Shown in pieces: positions 1-10,303 of a stretch of DNA of 64,000 bases. Source of the stretch: Toxorhynchites rutilus septentrionalis (taxonomy: Eukaryota > Arthropoda > Insecta > Diptera > Culicidae); NCBI RefSeq assembly GCF_029784135.1, contig NC_073745.1:59346784-59410783 (forward strand), given 5' to 3'. The notes beneath the pieces are model-generated. The model saw only the letters and a program-made list of their open reading frames with translations, ran no database searches and was not told the origin of the DNA. Every line of letters starts with the position of its first letter. Within the stretch, counting starts at the first letter, position 1. A program made the position numbers and the translations under genes.

Positions 1-400
1 GTTTCCTTAAAATAACTCTTAGTCTTCGTAATTAAGCTTAAATAAACACGCGCGTTGAATAAGAGAATATATCGTCAGTTTGATTAGGTTTGGAGGAAAT
101 TTCTCGGTTACCTTCTCAGGTTTCCCAAAAGTAACTCTCAATCGGCAGAATTGAATTTTCATACAAAATACACGAATATTAACGGACTTTATCGACGATT
201 GGTTTAGAAGAGGTTTAGAAGAGTTCGATCGGTTACCTTCTCAGGTTTCCCTAGAATAACTCTCAGTCACCACAATTGAGGTTAAATACACACTACGATA
301 TGAATAAGAGAATATATCGCCAGTTTGATAAGGTTTAGAGGAGTTATATCTGTTACCTTCTCAGGTTAACTATCCACAGTTAACTCTCCATCATCGCGGG
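1..400. repeat. minisatellite, unit about 120-125 bp
   Basis: A shared block reading GGTTACCTTCTCAGG starts at 106, 231 and (slightly changed) 351, so the spacing is 125 then 120 bp. Each unit also carries TAACTCTCAGTC-like and GAATATATCG-like words. The first bases of the window look like the tail of an earlier unit, so the array probably continues to the left. No coding potential is visible. Units have drifted, which argues for an old array. Confidence 0.7.
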
Positions 401-775
401 ATGAAAAATACAATATATAGCTAGTCAAATAATTATTTTCTCTGCCGCGTGTCGTGACATATAAGATTTTCAGATTTTTTTTCGAATGGTCGATAATTCG
501 CGTTTACTTAATCACATCACTTACCGCAGTGAATCCTGATTTTTCTTAACCATTCCCACTAACAACTATCCCTTCCATGATAAACGCTAGGGAACCACGC
601 TATAGAGGCGACCCTTCTGGCCTTCGGGCGGCGAATATCATACTAACATTCCTTCCCTTCCCCTGGTGACTGTAAGGACGTGGCCGGCGTCGTTATTGAC
701 CATTTAAAGCTCGAATCACCGAAAATTGCACAACGAGAATGATTTGCTAGTCCCAAGCGTCATTATGTGTGTTCT
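401..775. other. non-coding spacer with a GC-richer block
   Basis: No gene is recognisable. Bases 590-720 are clearly more GC-rich than their surroundings and look like a fragment of an unidentified repeat. They do not resemble the neighbouring Harbinger or HINE sequence. Confidence 0.4.
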
Positions 776-854
776 TTGTGCAATTTGGTTGGTTCATGTC
801 AATCACGGAGAGCAACTACGAATTGTACAGTCTACCCAAGCTCAAGCTCAAGCT
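776..854. repeat. 79-bp module shared with 19754-19832
   Basis: This stretch recurs almost unchanged at 19754-19832, where it sits inside a TA-flanked MITE. Both copies end in a CTCAAGCTCAAGCT-like tail. Here it directly abuts the Harbinger transposase remnant and reads in frame into it for some 27 residues, which makes a misleading longer open frame from 726. The family is unknown to me. Confidence 0.6.
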
Positions 855-865
855 GAATTAGTGGA

Positions 866-1066
866 AACACTGTTGGATTTAATTGGTCCAAAAATACAAC
901 GCCAAGATACACTCATGAGGGATGCTATACCTGCAAGAGTGAAATTAAAAAACGACATTGATGTGCCTTGCTTCTGGAATATCGTTCAGATTGTTGTCGA
1001 TATGTTTTAAAAACTCAAAAGCATTCATAGCTAGGATGATTCCGGAAGTATGTGATGCTATAAATC
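866..1066 (+). pseudogene. PIF/Harbinger transposase fragment
   Basis: The translation contains LLDLIGPKIQ and LMRDAIPARVKL, a segment typical of the helix-rich region of insect PIF/Harbinger transposases, in front of the DDE nuclease domain. After a frame shift near 960, a second segment with LASGISF and ending IPEVCDAI follows in another frame, again in family order. Only some 65 residues of a protein usually near 350-400 residues remain. No DDE catalytic residue is present. The same peptide is found in the copies near 4380 and 28370, each with different lesions, so these are independent decaying insertions. Confidence 0.7.
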
Positions 1067-1083
1067 ACAACCTAAAAGTTTTT

Positions 1084-2009
1084 TTGACGTAGGACTACGT
1101 CTTTCATTTCTATACCGGGGTGTAAAATCAAAGTTTCGAAAACGAAAGCGTTACGCCGGAGACCGAGATTTTGAGCGGTAATAGCTCCTAAACAACTGAA
1201 CGAAATGGTATGATAAACACTTCATTCGAAAGATAAAATGTCTACGCGTTATATACTTGTTACTTTTTGATCCAAAAACTTGTTTCAATAGTCTTAAAAT
1301 TGCTTTCAAAACAGGCTATTGAAATCACCAATCGGTATATAAGCGAGCGGCGCTCGGAAATCCACTCAGTTCTAATTGAACAGCGATTGGAGCATGTTGT
1401 CGCTGTTGCGGTGAAGCTCTTTATTTATCATGAAAGCGCGGACGAACGGTGTCACCAAGAGCCTGTTTGTGCACCCTAGGCCAGAACGGAATCTATCAGG
1501 AGGAGAGTGATGCCACAAACGGTTCCCTGGGAAGACATCGCTACACACACATACACGCGCGGCTATTAACAGGTGGTTATCGAGTTGACATTAACCACTG
1601 GTGGGCTTCCAGTATCGAGGAAAATGTGGAAATATCTAATCGTTACTGAAAATAATCTGCCAGTTCCTCTGGGAATTTTCAAAATATATTCATGTAAAAG
1701 AGTTTAATTGAATGTTTTCTATACATGTAACACTGTGACCAAATACATTTGGTTTTGTGGTTTTTCAATCAATCGCAATCAACAGGATAGCTTCTGAAGA
1801 TTATTCTTCCCCATCAGTAGGATATTTCCGTATCCAATATTGGATGCATAAAACCTTGTGCCTCCAACGTAACGCTCTCGTTTTCGAAGTTCTCCAAATA
1901 TTCATTCATTCAGAATGAATTCAGATTCAACTTCATACAAATGATCTCTAAATCAACGATAGTCCTACGTCACCCTTGCGGTTATACCATAGATATAACC
2001 CACTTCCTG
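1084..2009 (+). mobile_element. HINE / Helitron2-like non-autonomous element (copy E)
   Basis: It starts with the subterminal repeat TTGACGTAGGACTACGTC after a run of T and ends, after the matching inverted repeat AGTCCTACGTCA (1961-1972), with a hairpin (GGTTATA / TATAACC, 1980-2000) and then a second T run. This layout (5' subterminal repeat, inverted copy near the 3' end, 3' stem-loop, T-rich target) is that of Helentron-associated elements such as Drosophila DINE-1. No Rep/helicase is encoded. The element interrupts a Harbinger copy. Its interior carries a core promoter (1336-1370). Class assignment is inferred from structure, not from a database match. Confidence 0.6.
1336..1370 (+). promoter_or_regulatory. 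RNA polymerase II core promoter inside HINE copy E
   Basis: TATATAAG begins at 1336 and TCAGTT, an arthropod initiator, lies at 1366-1371 with its A at 1368, 32 bases after the TATA start. This is the canonical spacing. The first ATG downstream (1431) opens a 27-codon frame with no recognised homology. The related copy at 2110-2660 lacks this segment, so the promoter is probably captured cargo. Confidence 0.5.
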
Positions 2010-2109
2010 TTTTTTTAAGAATTGAAAATCATACAATGGCAAAAAAGAATTTCCAAATTATTTAGGTGAAGAAAATCTTACAATCAGTAAAATAATTTCT
2101 ATTGAAAAA

Positions 2110-2660
2110 CAAGAAGTAGGTTATATCTGTGATATAACCGCAAGGCAGACGTAGAACTACCGTTGGCTCGGCAATCGTTTATTTGAAATCGGGTCTGAAT
2201 CAATTCTTAATGCATGAATGAATGAATATTTTGAAGGTTTGCTGAAAGTTTTTCTCGTTAGTTTGTAGATGGATGAGGATTGTAGATGCTATTGGATTGC
2301 TATTGAATATCGCAGCATTCACACCCAAACAATTTTTCATGGCTGTTCCAGAACAGAAAAACAAATCACAGCTTGCATGTATTCGCTATGACGATTTCTC
2401 CAGGTTCCTAGATTTTGCGTCCGTGTTCGGGAACACATTGCGATCACCAATCATCATGAGCTAGACTGTTATGATTTCAATAGCTTGCTTTTAAAGCAAT
2501 TTTTAAGCTATTGAAACGATTTTTTGAATCAATAGGTGACAATCATTTAATTCGTTGACATTTTATCTTTCGGATGAAGTGATTATTATACCACTCTATT
2601 CAGCCGATAAAGAGGTATTAATGTTCAAAACCTTGCAGTCCAGCGTCACTCTCTCGTTTT
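2110..2660 (-). mobile_element. HINE-like element, inverted copy F, 5' truncated
   Basis: Read on the minus strand, its 3' end carries a perfect nine-pair hairpin (GGTTATATC / GATATAACC, 2119-2139) next to a subterminal repeat GACGTAGAACTAC (2148-2160). Its other end (about 2480-2655) aligns in reverse with the 5' third of copy E, including a block reading AAAGATAAAATGTC. It lacks the first 50 or so bases of the element. E and F therefore lie tail to tail inside one Harbinger copy. Confidence 0.55.
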
Positions 2661-3222
2661 TAGATTTTATTTAGTTCGCCTTGCCAGCAGAAAAAAAAAT
2701 TATGGTAGATTTGCAGGTGGAATAAATACGCGTCAAAAATTAGAATAATGAATGAAAATGTACTTTTTAAAATCGAATATGTATTCTGTTTTTAGAACAT
2801 ATACTTTCTTCGCCAGTTTTGAGTGAATTTTGAATGAAAATTGTGCCAGATAATGATTCTATATTAGAGATTCTCAAGAAAACTATCTCAAAAAGAAAGC
2901 GTGCCCAGCCAGCGTGCATATCAAAATAACAACGATTTCGTTTAGAAACTATGAGGGTTTTATTTGTTTTTCCAATAATTTTCAAGTCTATAAATAACTT
3001 CGCATATTTACAAATATCTTAAAAATAGAGACATGTCCTTACATTTGGCATCCCTGATTCGAACGCTAAATTCGGTTTTTGACGTTTTGAGAGATGCGAG
3101 TGCGAGTGAATTCAAAAAACTTTGAAGTAGCTCGCACGCCGGATTACACATGACACTAACTGGCATGATGTGTTCACACGGTGTGAGTAGCTGCACTGCA
3201 GTAACTGACTAGACCGACCAAG

Positions 3223-3814
3223 GCGGTATAATAAGGTGGAACGTTATGTCAGAACTGCTGTTCAGCCATTACTTGAGTTCGAATTGACAGCGGCCAAACG
3301 AACGGCTAGAGTTTTCCGAGAAAGAGGATAACAAATGGCATGCAATGAGGAGTGCATGCCGCTATGTGTTTGCTGCGCATAAATGTTGGTTTTGTTTACG
3401 CTGTTGGCATCATTGTAGTGTTTCGGTGACTGCTGCAAGTTATTGTCTGCATTGCTGTTCTACGGGACGTGAGGGTTGTTGCCGTTGCTGCTGGGATTGG
3501 AAACTCAGCGATTGTGGGAGCTTTGGTAGTGGGTATATAAAAGAGGTGGCTCTTAATAACCGGTGGGCTTGTGCCGTATTGCTTTAGCTGAAGACTCGCC
3601 TGATCGTTCGGACATCGGTTGTGAGACACAACAGCTAGTTCGATTGAAACCAGCCCAGCGTAGGTATATGTTGGTGGGGACCGCTATGTAGCATAAAGAT
3701 TTGATCTACTTTGTTTATAAACAAAAAAAGCCGCTGTCATTTTTCATCCCCTCTCGCATCATCCATGCCTTATCCTCATACTGTCGAAAACGAACCACCT
3801 GTCAATTCCAACTC
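3223..3814. other. unrecognised segment with a TATA-like site
   Basis: No homology recognised. GTATATAAAAG at 3533-3543 is a good TATA box on the plus strand, but no initiator lies at the right distance, so promoter function is doubtful. Open frames of 77-80 codons on the two strands overlap each other and show no domain. Confidence 0.35.
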
Positions 3815-3859
3815 CTTGAGACCGACTCGTGTGCTTACTCGCACCGTCTGAACCCGGCT
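3815..3859. mobile_element. Harbinger 3' terminal remnant
   Basis: The sequence matches the end of the copy at 8245-8592 (ACTCGCACCGTCTGAACCC then GGCT). It ends immediately before TTA, which in turn precedes the 5' TIR of the next copy. Only the outermost 45 bases are left. Confidence 0.55.
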
Positions 3860-3862
3860 TTA

Positions 3863-4857
3863 AGGCCCATTTATACGTTGCTAGTAGCTGACTTCACAAT
3901 GAGCAGCTACTGACCCGGTGAACTCGCTTGACAAATGGTTGACTCGCCTTGTCCGTTCACACAATGTGAGCTGCTGGCAAGAAACTAGATACTATGACAC
4001 AGGTTTACCAGAGATGCCAGGCGATTCTTCAAATGTCCATCAAATAGTCAGAAACAGCAAACAGATCCGAATTTGTCAGATGATTGATGCGAAATCGACT
4101 TCTTTATTGGCAGTTTTCGTCTTAGGTTTTCAGTTGAATTTATCATTACACAATTTTATCGCGAAACACACGCTGGCCGTGTTTAAAAATACTTTGTGCT
4201 GATTTTTTTTTAACTGAAGGTACTATCCGGAAAAAGACGAAAGAAAAAAGGATTCGGGCCAGGAATTGGATGCAAAGAAAAGAAGCAACAAATACAATAT
4301 TGAAGTAACTCTACGATGATGATCCCCGAGAGTACAGAGCCGTGTTGAGAATAACACCGGAAAAAGTGAAAAAACTGTTGGATTTAATTGCTCCACAAAT
4401 ACAACGCAATATACACTCATGAGGAATGCTATACCTACATGAGTGAAACTAGAAATGGTGTGCCTTTCTTCTGGAATATCGTTCAGATTATTGTCGATAT
4501 TTTTTTAGAATCACGAAAACATCCATAGCTAAAATAGTTCCGAAAGTATGTGGTGCTACAAATGGCAGTCTAAAAGATTTTTCAAAATTTGATTTATTTC
4601 GCCTTGACAACAGCTTCGTGTACCAATTTGTGAAATGAAAATGATAGTAAATTTGCAGGAGGAATAAATACGCCTCAAAAACTAAAATCGAATATGTAAA
4701 AAAAATCGAATATGTATTCTGTTTCTTAGAACAATACTTTTTTTGCAAGTTGTGAGTGAATTTTGAATGAAAATTGTGCCCGATAATGATTTTATATTTA
4801 GAATCCCAAGAAAACTATCTCAAAAAGAAAACGTGTCCCACCAGCGCGCAAAACAAA
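3863..4857 (+). mobile_element. PIF/Harbinger-type element, 3' truncated
   Basis: It begins with the TIR AGGCCCATTTATACG behind TTA, a target duplication of the TWA type expected for PIF/Harbinger. The same start is found at 27857 behind TAA. Its TIR resembles the inverse of the 3' end seen at 8592 (AGCCGGGTTCAGACG). The middle holds transposase remains. The element ends at a junction with the palindromic MITE at 4854-5233, just before the point where other copies continue. Confidence 0.65.
4224..4600 (+). pseudogene. PIF/Harbinger transposase, N-terminal fragment
   Basis: Translation in shifting frames gives a basic N-terminus, then YDDDPREYRAVL and KLLDLIAPQIQ, in the order seen in Harbinger transposases and in the copy at 28225. 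An in-frame stop follows the first segment, another frame change comes after 4400, and an internal deletion joins the middle to a C-terminal scrap. No catalytic DDE residues are present. It is clearly non-functional. Confidence 0.6.
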
Positions 4858-5233
4858 ATAAAATGAGTAAAAAAACTTTTTAAGTTAAACGGTTTATTTG
4901 TGATTAAACATAATAATGTACTAAAAGCTAGAAAATAATTAGGCAAGTAGCAGTTAGAAGTTATCACACCTCTCCTTCATTAGTTTAGGGCATTGATAAG
5001 ACTAAAATAAAATCGTGGGACATATGATGAAGTCACTAATTGTGGATAATGGAAATCCAACGTGCCCCACGATTTCATTTTAGTCTTATCAATGCCCTAG
5101 ACTAATGAAGGAGAGGTGTGATAACTTCTAACTGCTACTTTCCTAATTATTTTCTAGCTTTTAGTACATTATTATGTTTAATCACGAATAAACAGTTCAA
5201 CTTAAAAAGTTTTTTTACTCATTTTATTTTCTA
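4854..5233. mobile_element. palindromic MITE, arms about 165 bp
   Basis: Bases 4854-5019 are repeated almost perfectly in reverse complement at 5067-5233, separated by a 45-bp loop. The outer end reads AAAATGAGTAAAAAAAC on the left and its inverse on the right. A transcript or single strand would fold into one long hairpin. No coding capacity. The superfamily cannot be told from the sequence, because the target duplication is lost at the left junction with Harbinger. Confidence 0.8.
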
Positions 5234-5600
5234 GTTTTTAGTACATTATCTGTTTCATTAGAATATTTCTCTACAATAAAGCCATTGTACTGTATTCTAT
5301 CAGTCAAAAAATTTCATTTGATACCGATATTGAGTGGATTGCAGAAAATACATAGTGTGTTCTCCAAGTCAAGTTCGTTGGTTTGATACACATATCTCAA
5401 TCAACCTCTTGTTTTGAGATGATATGGAATCAGCTATTTTGTAGCCAAATTGGATTTTTCAAGATAAGCAGTTTTAAAATGACAGCAGAGAAAAAGGTAT
5501 TTTAGAAATTCGGTCAGTTTCTATTGGTCAAATTTCTATTAATGTGGGACAATCCTACAGACATACGAACAGTTCAAGCTAAATAAAACCGTTTAATAAA
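5234..5600. other. AT-rich flank of the 118-bp array and start of an 818-bp direct repeat
   Basis: From 5343 onward this stretch is repeated at 7298. It is degenerate relative to the 118-bp unit and contains TTCATTTGATACCGATATTG, a diverged unit edge. No gene. Confidence 0.5.
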
Positions 5601-6160
5601 GTAATTTGCTATTTTGTGATTACGGCCATCTTGGATTTTAATTTTTCATGATCTACTGTGAACTACTATTCAAGCCCTTTCATTTGAGAGCCATATTAAT
5701 GGTGTTTTGACATAATATGTAGTCCGCCATTTGGTAGAATTTTGATGGATTTGCATTTTTCATAAATAACCGTGTTCTACTACTTCATTTGATACCCATA
5801 ATAATAGGGTTTTTAGAAAATATGTAGTCCGCCATTTTGTAGTGGCAGCCATCTTGGATTTACATTTATCATAAATAACTGTATTCTGCTAGTCAGTCCC
5901 TTCCATTTGATACCCATATTAATGAAGTTATGAGGAAATATGTAGTCCGCCATTTTGTAGTGGCAGCCATCTTGGATTTGCATTTTTCTTAAATAACCGT
6001 ATTCTGCTAGTCAAGCCCTTTCATTTGATACCCATATTGATGGGGTTTTGGAAAACCCACATTGATGAGGTTTTGAAGAAGAAAGGGATCCGCCATTTTG
6101 TAGCAGCCGCCATCTTGGATTTTCAAGATCATGAAATACGCAGTTTTGTATTGACTACAG
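5343..6160. repeat. 818-bp direct repeat, left copy
   Basis: The sequence is repeated at 7298-8117 with only a handful of substitutions over more than 800 bp. The two copies flank a Ty3/gypsy fragment. The right half of each is the 118-bp satellite. Both repeat ends fall inside repeat sequence, with no TG..CA termini, primer-binding site or purine tract, so these do not look like LTRs. Confidence 0.75.
5620..6150 (+). repeat. 118-bp satellite array, 4-5 units
   Basis: GATACCCATA recurs at 5791, 5909 and 6027, an exact 118-bp period. A more diverged unit lies before it. Each unit contains CCGCCATTTTGTAG and GCAGCCATCTTGGAT, both matching the YY1/Pho core GCCAT in the context of AAGATGGCGGC. 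The same unit appears at 7575-8105, 38000-38110, 38575-38735 and 46221-46690. Confidence 0.75.
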
Positions 6161-6162
6161 AT

Positions 6163-7275
6163 GTGTGTTTAATGTGAGTATTGGTTGATCTTCCTGTCTA
6201 ACAACCATTTGGAGATATGCTTGTGCTAAATCCAGTTTAGAAAATTTCTCGCCACCGGCCATGTTGGCGAATAATTCATCTATGGTCGGTAAAGGATGTT
6301 CGTCCACTAACAGATTCTTGTTAACGGTCAGCTTGAAATCCCCACACAGACGCACCTTGTTGGCGGACTTCATCACAGGCACTATCGGAGTCGCCCATTC
6401 ACTGTGGTTAACTTTCAACAAGATCCCCTTTTCCACCATCCGATTGATTTCGTTTTCCACAACATCTTGAATAGAAAAAGGTATTGAACGAGATTTCAAA
6501 AATACAGGTTTGCTATTCGGTTTCAGGGTTAGCGAAGCTTGAACTTTGGTGATCTCTCCAATAGAATCATCGAAAACTGAAGGGAACTCTTCGAGTACAT
6601 TTCTCACCGTTCCGGATAACGGTGTACGCAGCGTTATTTTGTTGACACTAGAAAGATAGTTTTTCATGACATCGTTCCAATTGAACTGCAACGCACGCAT
6701 CCACTCCCGCCCCAGCAACGGTTGCCTTTTCGAATCGACCACGAACAATCGCAAGACTTGTATTTTCCCGTTACACGCCACATCTACATCAATGGTACCG
6801 AAAACCTTTATTTTACTGCCGCAGTAACTACGCAATTCAACTTTTGTCTCATTAAGCGTAATGTCGTTAAACCATTTTACTCTGTCAGCAAGCCCAATCA
6901 AGGAAACTGGTGAACCACTGTCTACCTCAAATTTCATCAATACGTCGTTCACTTTAAGTTTCAAAAATATTTTCGAAAGAGGTTCTGCTCTAGAATCATC
7001 AAGTTTACCAACATCAACTACACATATTTCATCAATCTCTTCTTCTGAGTCTGACTCATTACCCTCCTCAACCAAATTTGTCTTATATTTGTATTGCTTA
7101 CTCGAATTAATATTGTTTTTAATGTTGTGGCCCGGAAAGCTGAGACACACCCTTTGCAAATGACCGATTTTCTTACAGTGATTACAAACTGAGTTCTTAT
7201 GTGAACATGCATTAGCCAGATGCGCTTCACTACCACACCTGTAACACTTAGGGTTAGTAGTATTAGTTACTTTAA
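6163..7275 (-). pseudogene. Ty3/gypsy gag-pol fragment (zinc knuckles, protease, RT start)
   Basis: One open frame of about 370 residues. Near its N-terminus are two CX2CX4HX4C zinc knuckles (CYRCGSEAHLANAC and CNHCKKIGHLQRVC), the nucleocapsid part of Gag. An aspartic protease with the active-site motif EVDSGSPVSLI follows, then the front of a reverse transcriptase ending just after KLDLAQAYLQM, whose Asp is the first catalytic residue. RT is cut at the NTH motif, so the YxDD box, RNase H and integrase are missing. No LTR is visible. The frame is intact across protease and RT, suggesting fairly recent insertion or capture. It lies exactly between the two 818-bp repeats. Confidence 0.85.
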
Positions 7276-7297
7276 AAAAAATACAAAAAAAATAAAA

Positions 7298-8117
7298 GAA
7301 AATACACAGTGTGTTCTCCAAGTCAAGTTCGTTGGTTTGATACACATATCTCAATCAACCTCTTGTTTTGAGATGATATGGAATCAGCTATTTTGTAGCC
7401 AAATTGGATTTTTCAAGATAAGCAGTTTTAAAATGACAGCAGAGAAAAAGGTATTTTAGAAATTCGGTCAGTTTCTATTGGTCAAATTTCTATTAATGTG
7501 GGACAATCCTACAGACATACGAACAGCTCAAGCTAAATAAAACCGTTTAATAAAGTAATTTGCTATTTTGTGATTACGGCCATCTTGGATTTTAATTTTT
7601 CATGATCTACTGTGAACTACTATTCAAGCCCTTTCATTTGAGAGCCATATTAATGGTGTTTTGACATAATATGTAGTCCGCCATTTGGTAGAATTTAGAT
7701 GGATTTGCATTTCTCATAAATAACCGTGTTCTACTACTTCATTTGATACCCATAATAATAGGGTTTTTAGAAAATATGTAGTCCGCCATTTTGTAGTGGC
7801 AGCCATCTTGGATTTACATTTATCATAAATAACTTTATTCTGCTAGTCAGTCCCTTCCATTTGATACCCATATTAATGAAGTTATGAGGAAATATGTAGT
7901 CCGCCATTTTGTAGTGGCAGCCATCTTGGATTTGCATTTTTCTTAAATAACCGTATTCTGCTAGTCAAGCCCTTTCATTTGATACCCATATTGATGGGGT
8001 TTTGGAAAACCCACATTGATGAGGTTTTGAAGAAGAAAGGAGTCCGCCATTTTGTAGCAGCCGCCATCTTGGATTTTCAAGATCATGAAATACGCAGTTT
8101 TGTAATGACTACAGAGA
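7298..8117. repeat. 818-bp direct repeat, right copy, containing a 118-bp satellite array
   Basis: Near-identical to 5343-6160. It carries the same satellite units from about 7575 to 8105 in the same orientation. After 8117 the two copies diverge at once. An A-rich stretch (7267-7297) separates it from the gypsy fragment. Confidence 0.75.
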
Positions 8118-8244
8118 TAAAGGTGTGTTCCAAATTTCTGATCAATCGGTCAACAGGAAGGGGGTCAAATTTCTATTAATGTGGGTCAGCGCTACAGACA
8201 AACATGTCACAAACATACAAACAGATTACTGGGCAAGCTAAATA

Positions 8245-8592
8245 AAACCGTTTAATAACAACGATTCCGCTTAGAAACTATGAGGGTTTTATTTGTTTTA
8301 CAATAATTTTCAAGTCTATAAATATCTTCGCTTATTTTCAAATATCTTAAAAATGTCTCTATGTAAAGAAAATGTAAAGATTTGGCATCTCTGATTCGAG
8401 CGCTAAATTCTGTTTTTGACGTTTTGAGGGATGCGAGTGTGAGTAAATTCAAAAAACTTTGAAGTAGCTCGCACGCCGGATCACACATGACACTAACTGG
8501 CATGATGTGTTCACACGGTGTGAGTAGCTGTACTGCAGTAACTGACTAGACCGACTCGTATGCTTACTCGCACCGTCTGAACCCGGCTTACG
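8245..8592. mobile_element. PIF/Harbinger 3' terminal segment
   Basis: It matches 2926-3222 closely (TTCACACGGTGTGAGTAGCTG is shared up to one base) and continues to the terminal TIR ending in CTGAACCCGGCT at 8592. The left side begins abruptly after AAACCGTTTAATAA, a junction with the satellite-associated repeat. No coding sequence. Confidence 0.6.
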
Positions 8593-8854
8593 ACACCACT
8601 ACACACAGTCGTCGGTGAAAGCTTACCCGCACTGTCACTGTTGGCACGATGACTCGGCGAAATCTCCAATGTCGGCGAAGCAGCGACAAAACAAAAACCA
8701 ATGCTTGGCTTTCCGAGGATGAAAGCCTTTATCCACTTGCAGGCAGGGCACTTCACTCACTATCCAGATAGTGAAATTAACTCTTCAGCGGCAAAAAAAC
8801 AACAATCACGCGGTAACCGATAACGGAACTTGGACGCGACTTTCCTTCGTCTGG
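8593..8854. other. unrecognised spacer
   Basis: No domain, repeat or RNA gene recognised. The stretch is GC-richer than its flanks and might be a scrap of another element. Confidence 0.3.
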
Positions 8855-9290
8855 TTACTTCGGGCAATCGGCGAAGAATGTCATATCATTTATGTACATT
8901 ATGAATAAAATAGGCCCCAACACGCTTCCTTGTGGAACACCGAACGTACTAGCTATTGGTTCAGAGATAGAATTAGCAAAAACAGTTCTCTGTATTCGAT
9001 TACTCAAATAACTTACGAACCATTTGAATACCGAACCTTCTACACCAAAGCGCCACAGAGTCTGTAACAACAAGGGCCTGCAAAAAAATAGTTTCAAATG
9101 CACGTTTCAAATCCAAAAACACTGCAATGACCGCATCTTTGTTCTCGATATATTCTTTCCACTTAGCTAACATCAAATTCAAAGCGGTTCCACAGGAATG
9201 TCATTCTCGATATCCCGATTGCTTTGGTTCTAGTAATGAGTTATTATTCAAATAATTCACCAGCTGGCCTTTAAAGACTAATTATGATAC
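8855..9290 (-). pseudogene. non-LTR retrotransposon (LINE) reverse-transcriptase fragment
   Basis: Minus-strand translation gives, in order, LLEPKQSG, the palm motif AVFLDLKRAFETI with the first catalytic Asp, then in a second frame a block ending GVPQGSVLGPILFIMYINDM, the classic RT domain 4-5 region of LINE elements. A frameshift lies near 9085 between the two. The catalytic YADD box would follow on the left but the match stops near 8855. About 145 residues of an RT near 900-1000 residues remain. The clade cannot be assigned with confidence. Confidence 0.8.
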
Positions 9291-9773
9291 TGGAGGGAGA
9301 GAAATTTATCAATTTATTCTCAATACTCAATCATTCGAAACGGGTTGATAGTATTGAGCTGTCCTGATTTAGCCCTCGTATGCCTCTATTAATTCCACTT
9401 TTTTTGGAAAGACAGTCCGGGAAAATCCAGTTTGCAGAAATCAAACCGAATGAAACATTCAATTGGTAGCAACGATCGTCCTTTCACATGTAAAACTGAA
9501 ACTGACATAAAGCTCATTCAAATGACAAAGAATTCGCGCAGTTTCAAGAGAAAGCGTTTGCTTTCAACTTCAAAGGAAATGACAGCAGAAAAGAACGAAA
9601 TTGAAGAATCGATGTTTCAGTTTGAGTAGAGCATACTCACAATCGAAAATGGTTCTGGCTAATGAGAAAAGCTGAAGCAAACAAATCATTTTTATCTTCT
9701 GTTTGCAAAATGTCAAGCTCTGAACATAATTAATTTGTTTTTTTTTTGTATTTTGTTTTTGAGTAAAATTTTT
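9291..9773. other. AT-rich spacer, no gene
   Basis: Open frames of 65 and 102 codons overlap on opposite strands and are low-complexity. Nothing recognised except T-rich tracts before the next HINE end. Confidence 0.4.
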
Positions 9774-9957
9774 TTGACGTATGATTACTTCTATCGGGAG
9801 CATATTGAGGTACAAAGTGAAAAACGAAAAATCAGCCACTTCCCGAAAATAGTCCAATTTTAAGCGCTCATTGCTCAATCATTTGCTGATGGATTTTTAA
9901 AATATTTGCATCAATCGATTTAGGCATTCCATATTAATTTTTTACAATGGAGAAAAT
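9774..9957 (+). mobile_element. HINE 5' fragment
   Basis: TTGACGTATGATTAC after a T run is a mutated HINE start. The following 170 bases align with the first 170 bases of the HINE at 35619 (AGCATATTGAGGTACAAA here, AACATATTGGGGTACAAA there) and with the inverted end of the one at 21178-22536. The element stops shortly before a mariner TIR at 9962. Confidence 0.55.
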
Positions 9958-9961
9958 TAAA

Positions 9962-10303
9962 TACGAGGGCAGCCCGATAAGTACTTAGCCTACAAAAAAA
10001 CAAAACAAAAATTTTGGAAAAGTGGCGATTTATTTCTCAACATAGTCTCCTCTTAGCTCGATACACTTGATCCAGCGATTGGAGCGTCTGGAGTTCTCTA
10101 ATCCATCTGAAAAAATACGTTTTATCGAAGTCTGCAAAGTAGGTCTCCGTGGCGGCGATGACCTCTTCATTCGACTCAAATTTCTGCCTGGCGAAGGGCT
10201 TTTTCAAGTTTGGAAAAACAAGTCGCACGGGGCCAAATCATGAGAATACGGTGGGTGGGGCAGCAGTTCGTAGTGCAATTCGACCAATTTGACTGTGGCG
10301 ACT
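9962..10303 (-). pseudogene. mariner transposase C-terminal fragment with TIR
   Basis: The left end TACGAGGGCAGCCCGATAAG is a mariner TIR, shared with the derivative at 35368. Reading leftwards from 10303, the minus strand encodes ELLPHPPYSHDLAPCDLFFQ, which contains the third catalytic Asp region of DD34D mariners, and then the C-terminal tail FESNEEVIAATETYFADFDK in another frame. The rest of the element is replaced by an oppositely oriented mariner at 10304. Confidence 0.75.

Larger units (their letters stand above)
855..3222 (+). mobile_element. PIF/Harbinger-type element, 5' truncated and split by two HINEs
   Basis: The left part (about 866-1078) encodes a Harbinger transposase fragment. 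The right part (about 2663-3222) matches the 3' non-coding half of the other Harbinger copies at 4550-4857, 8245-8592 and 28530-28817. Two HINE elements (1084-2009 and 2110-2660) sit between the halves. The other copies show what the uninterrupted sequence looked like across this point. The 3' end stops near 3222, before the terminal block GTCTGAACCCGGCT seen in the copy ending at 8592. TIR and TSD are missing on the left, so the element is dead. Confidence 0.65.

Noticed and set aside
726..1010. A 94-codon gene
   Set aside because: The first 40 or so codons come from spacer and the 79-bp module, the rest is a Harbinger transposase fragment; the frame is a chance fusion.
1431..1515. Captured histone H3 start after the promoter in HINE copy E
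   Set aside because: A few residues resemble the H3 N-terminus, but the match is too short and stops at once; not reported as a gene.
3533..3570. Promoter at the GTATATAAAAG site
   Set aside because: No initiator at the proper distance and no downstream frame; kept only as a note in the spacer entry.
5343..8117. The 818-bp direct repeats as LTRs of the gypsy fragment
   Set aside because: No TG..CA ends, no primer-binding site, no purine tract, no target duplication, and the repeat body is a satellite found elsewhere without gypsy.
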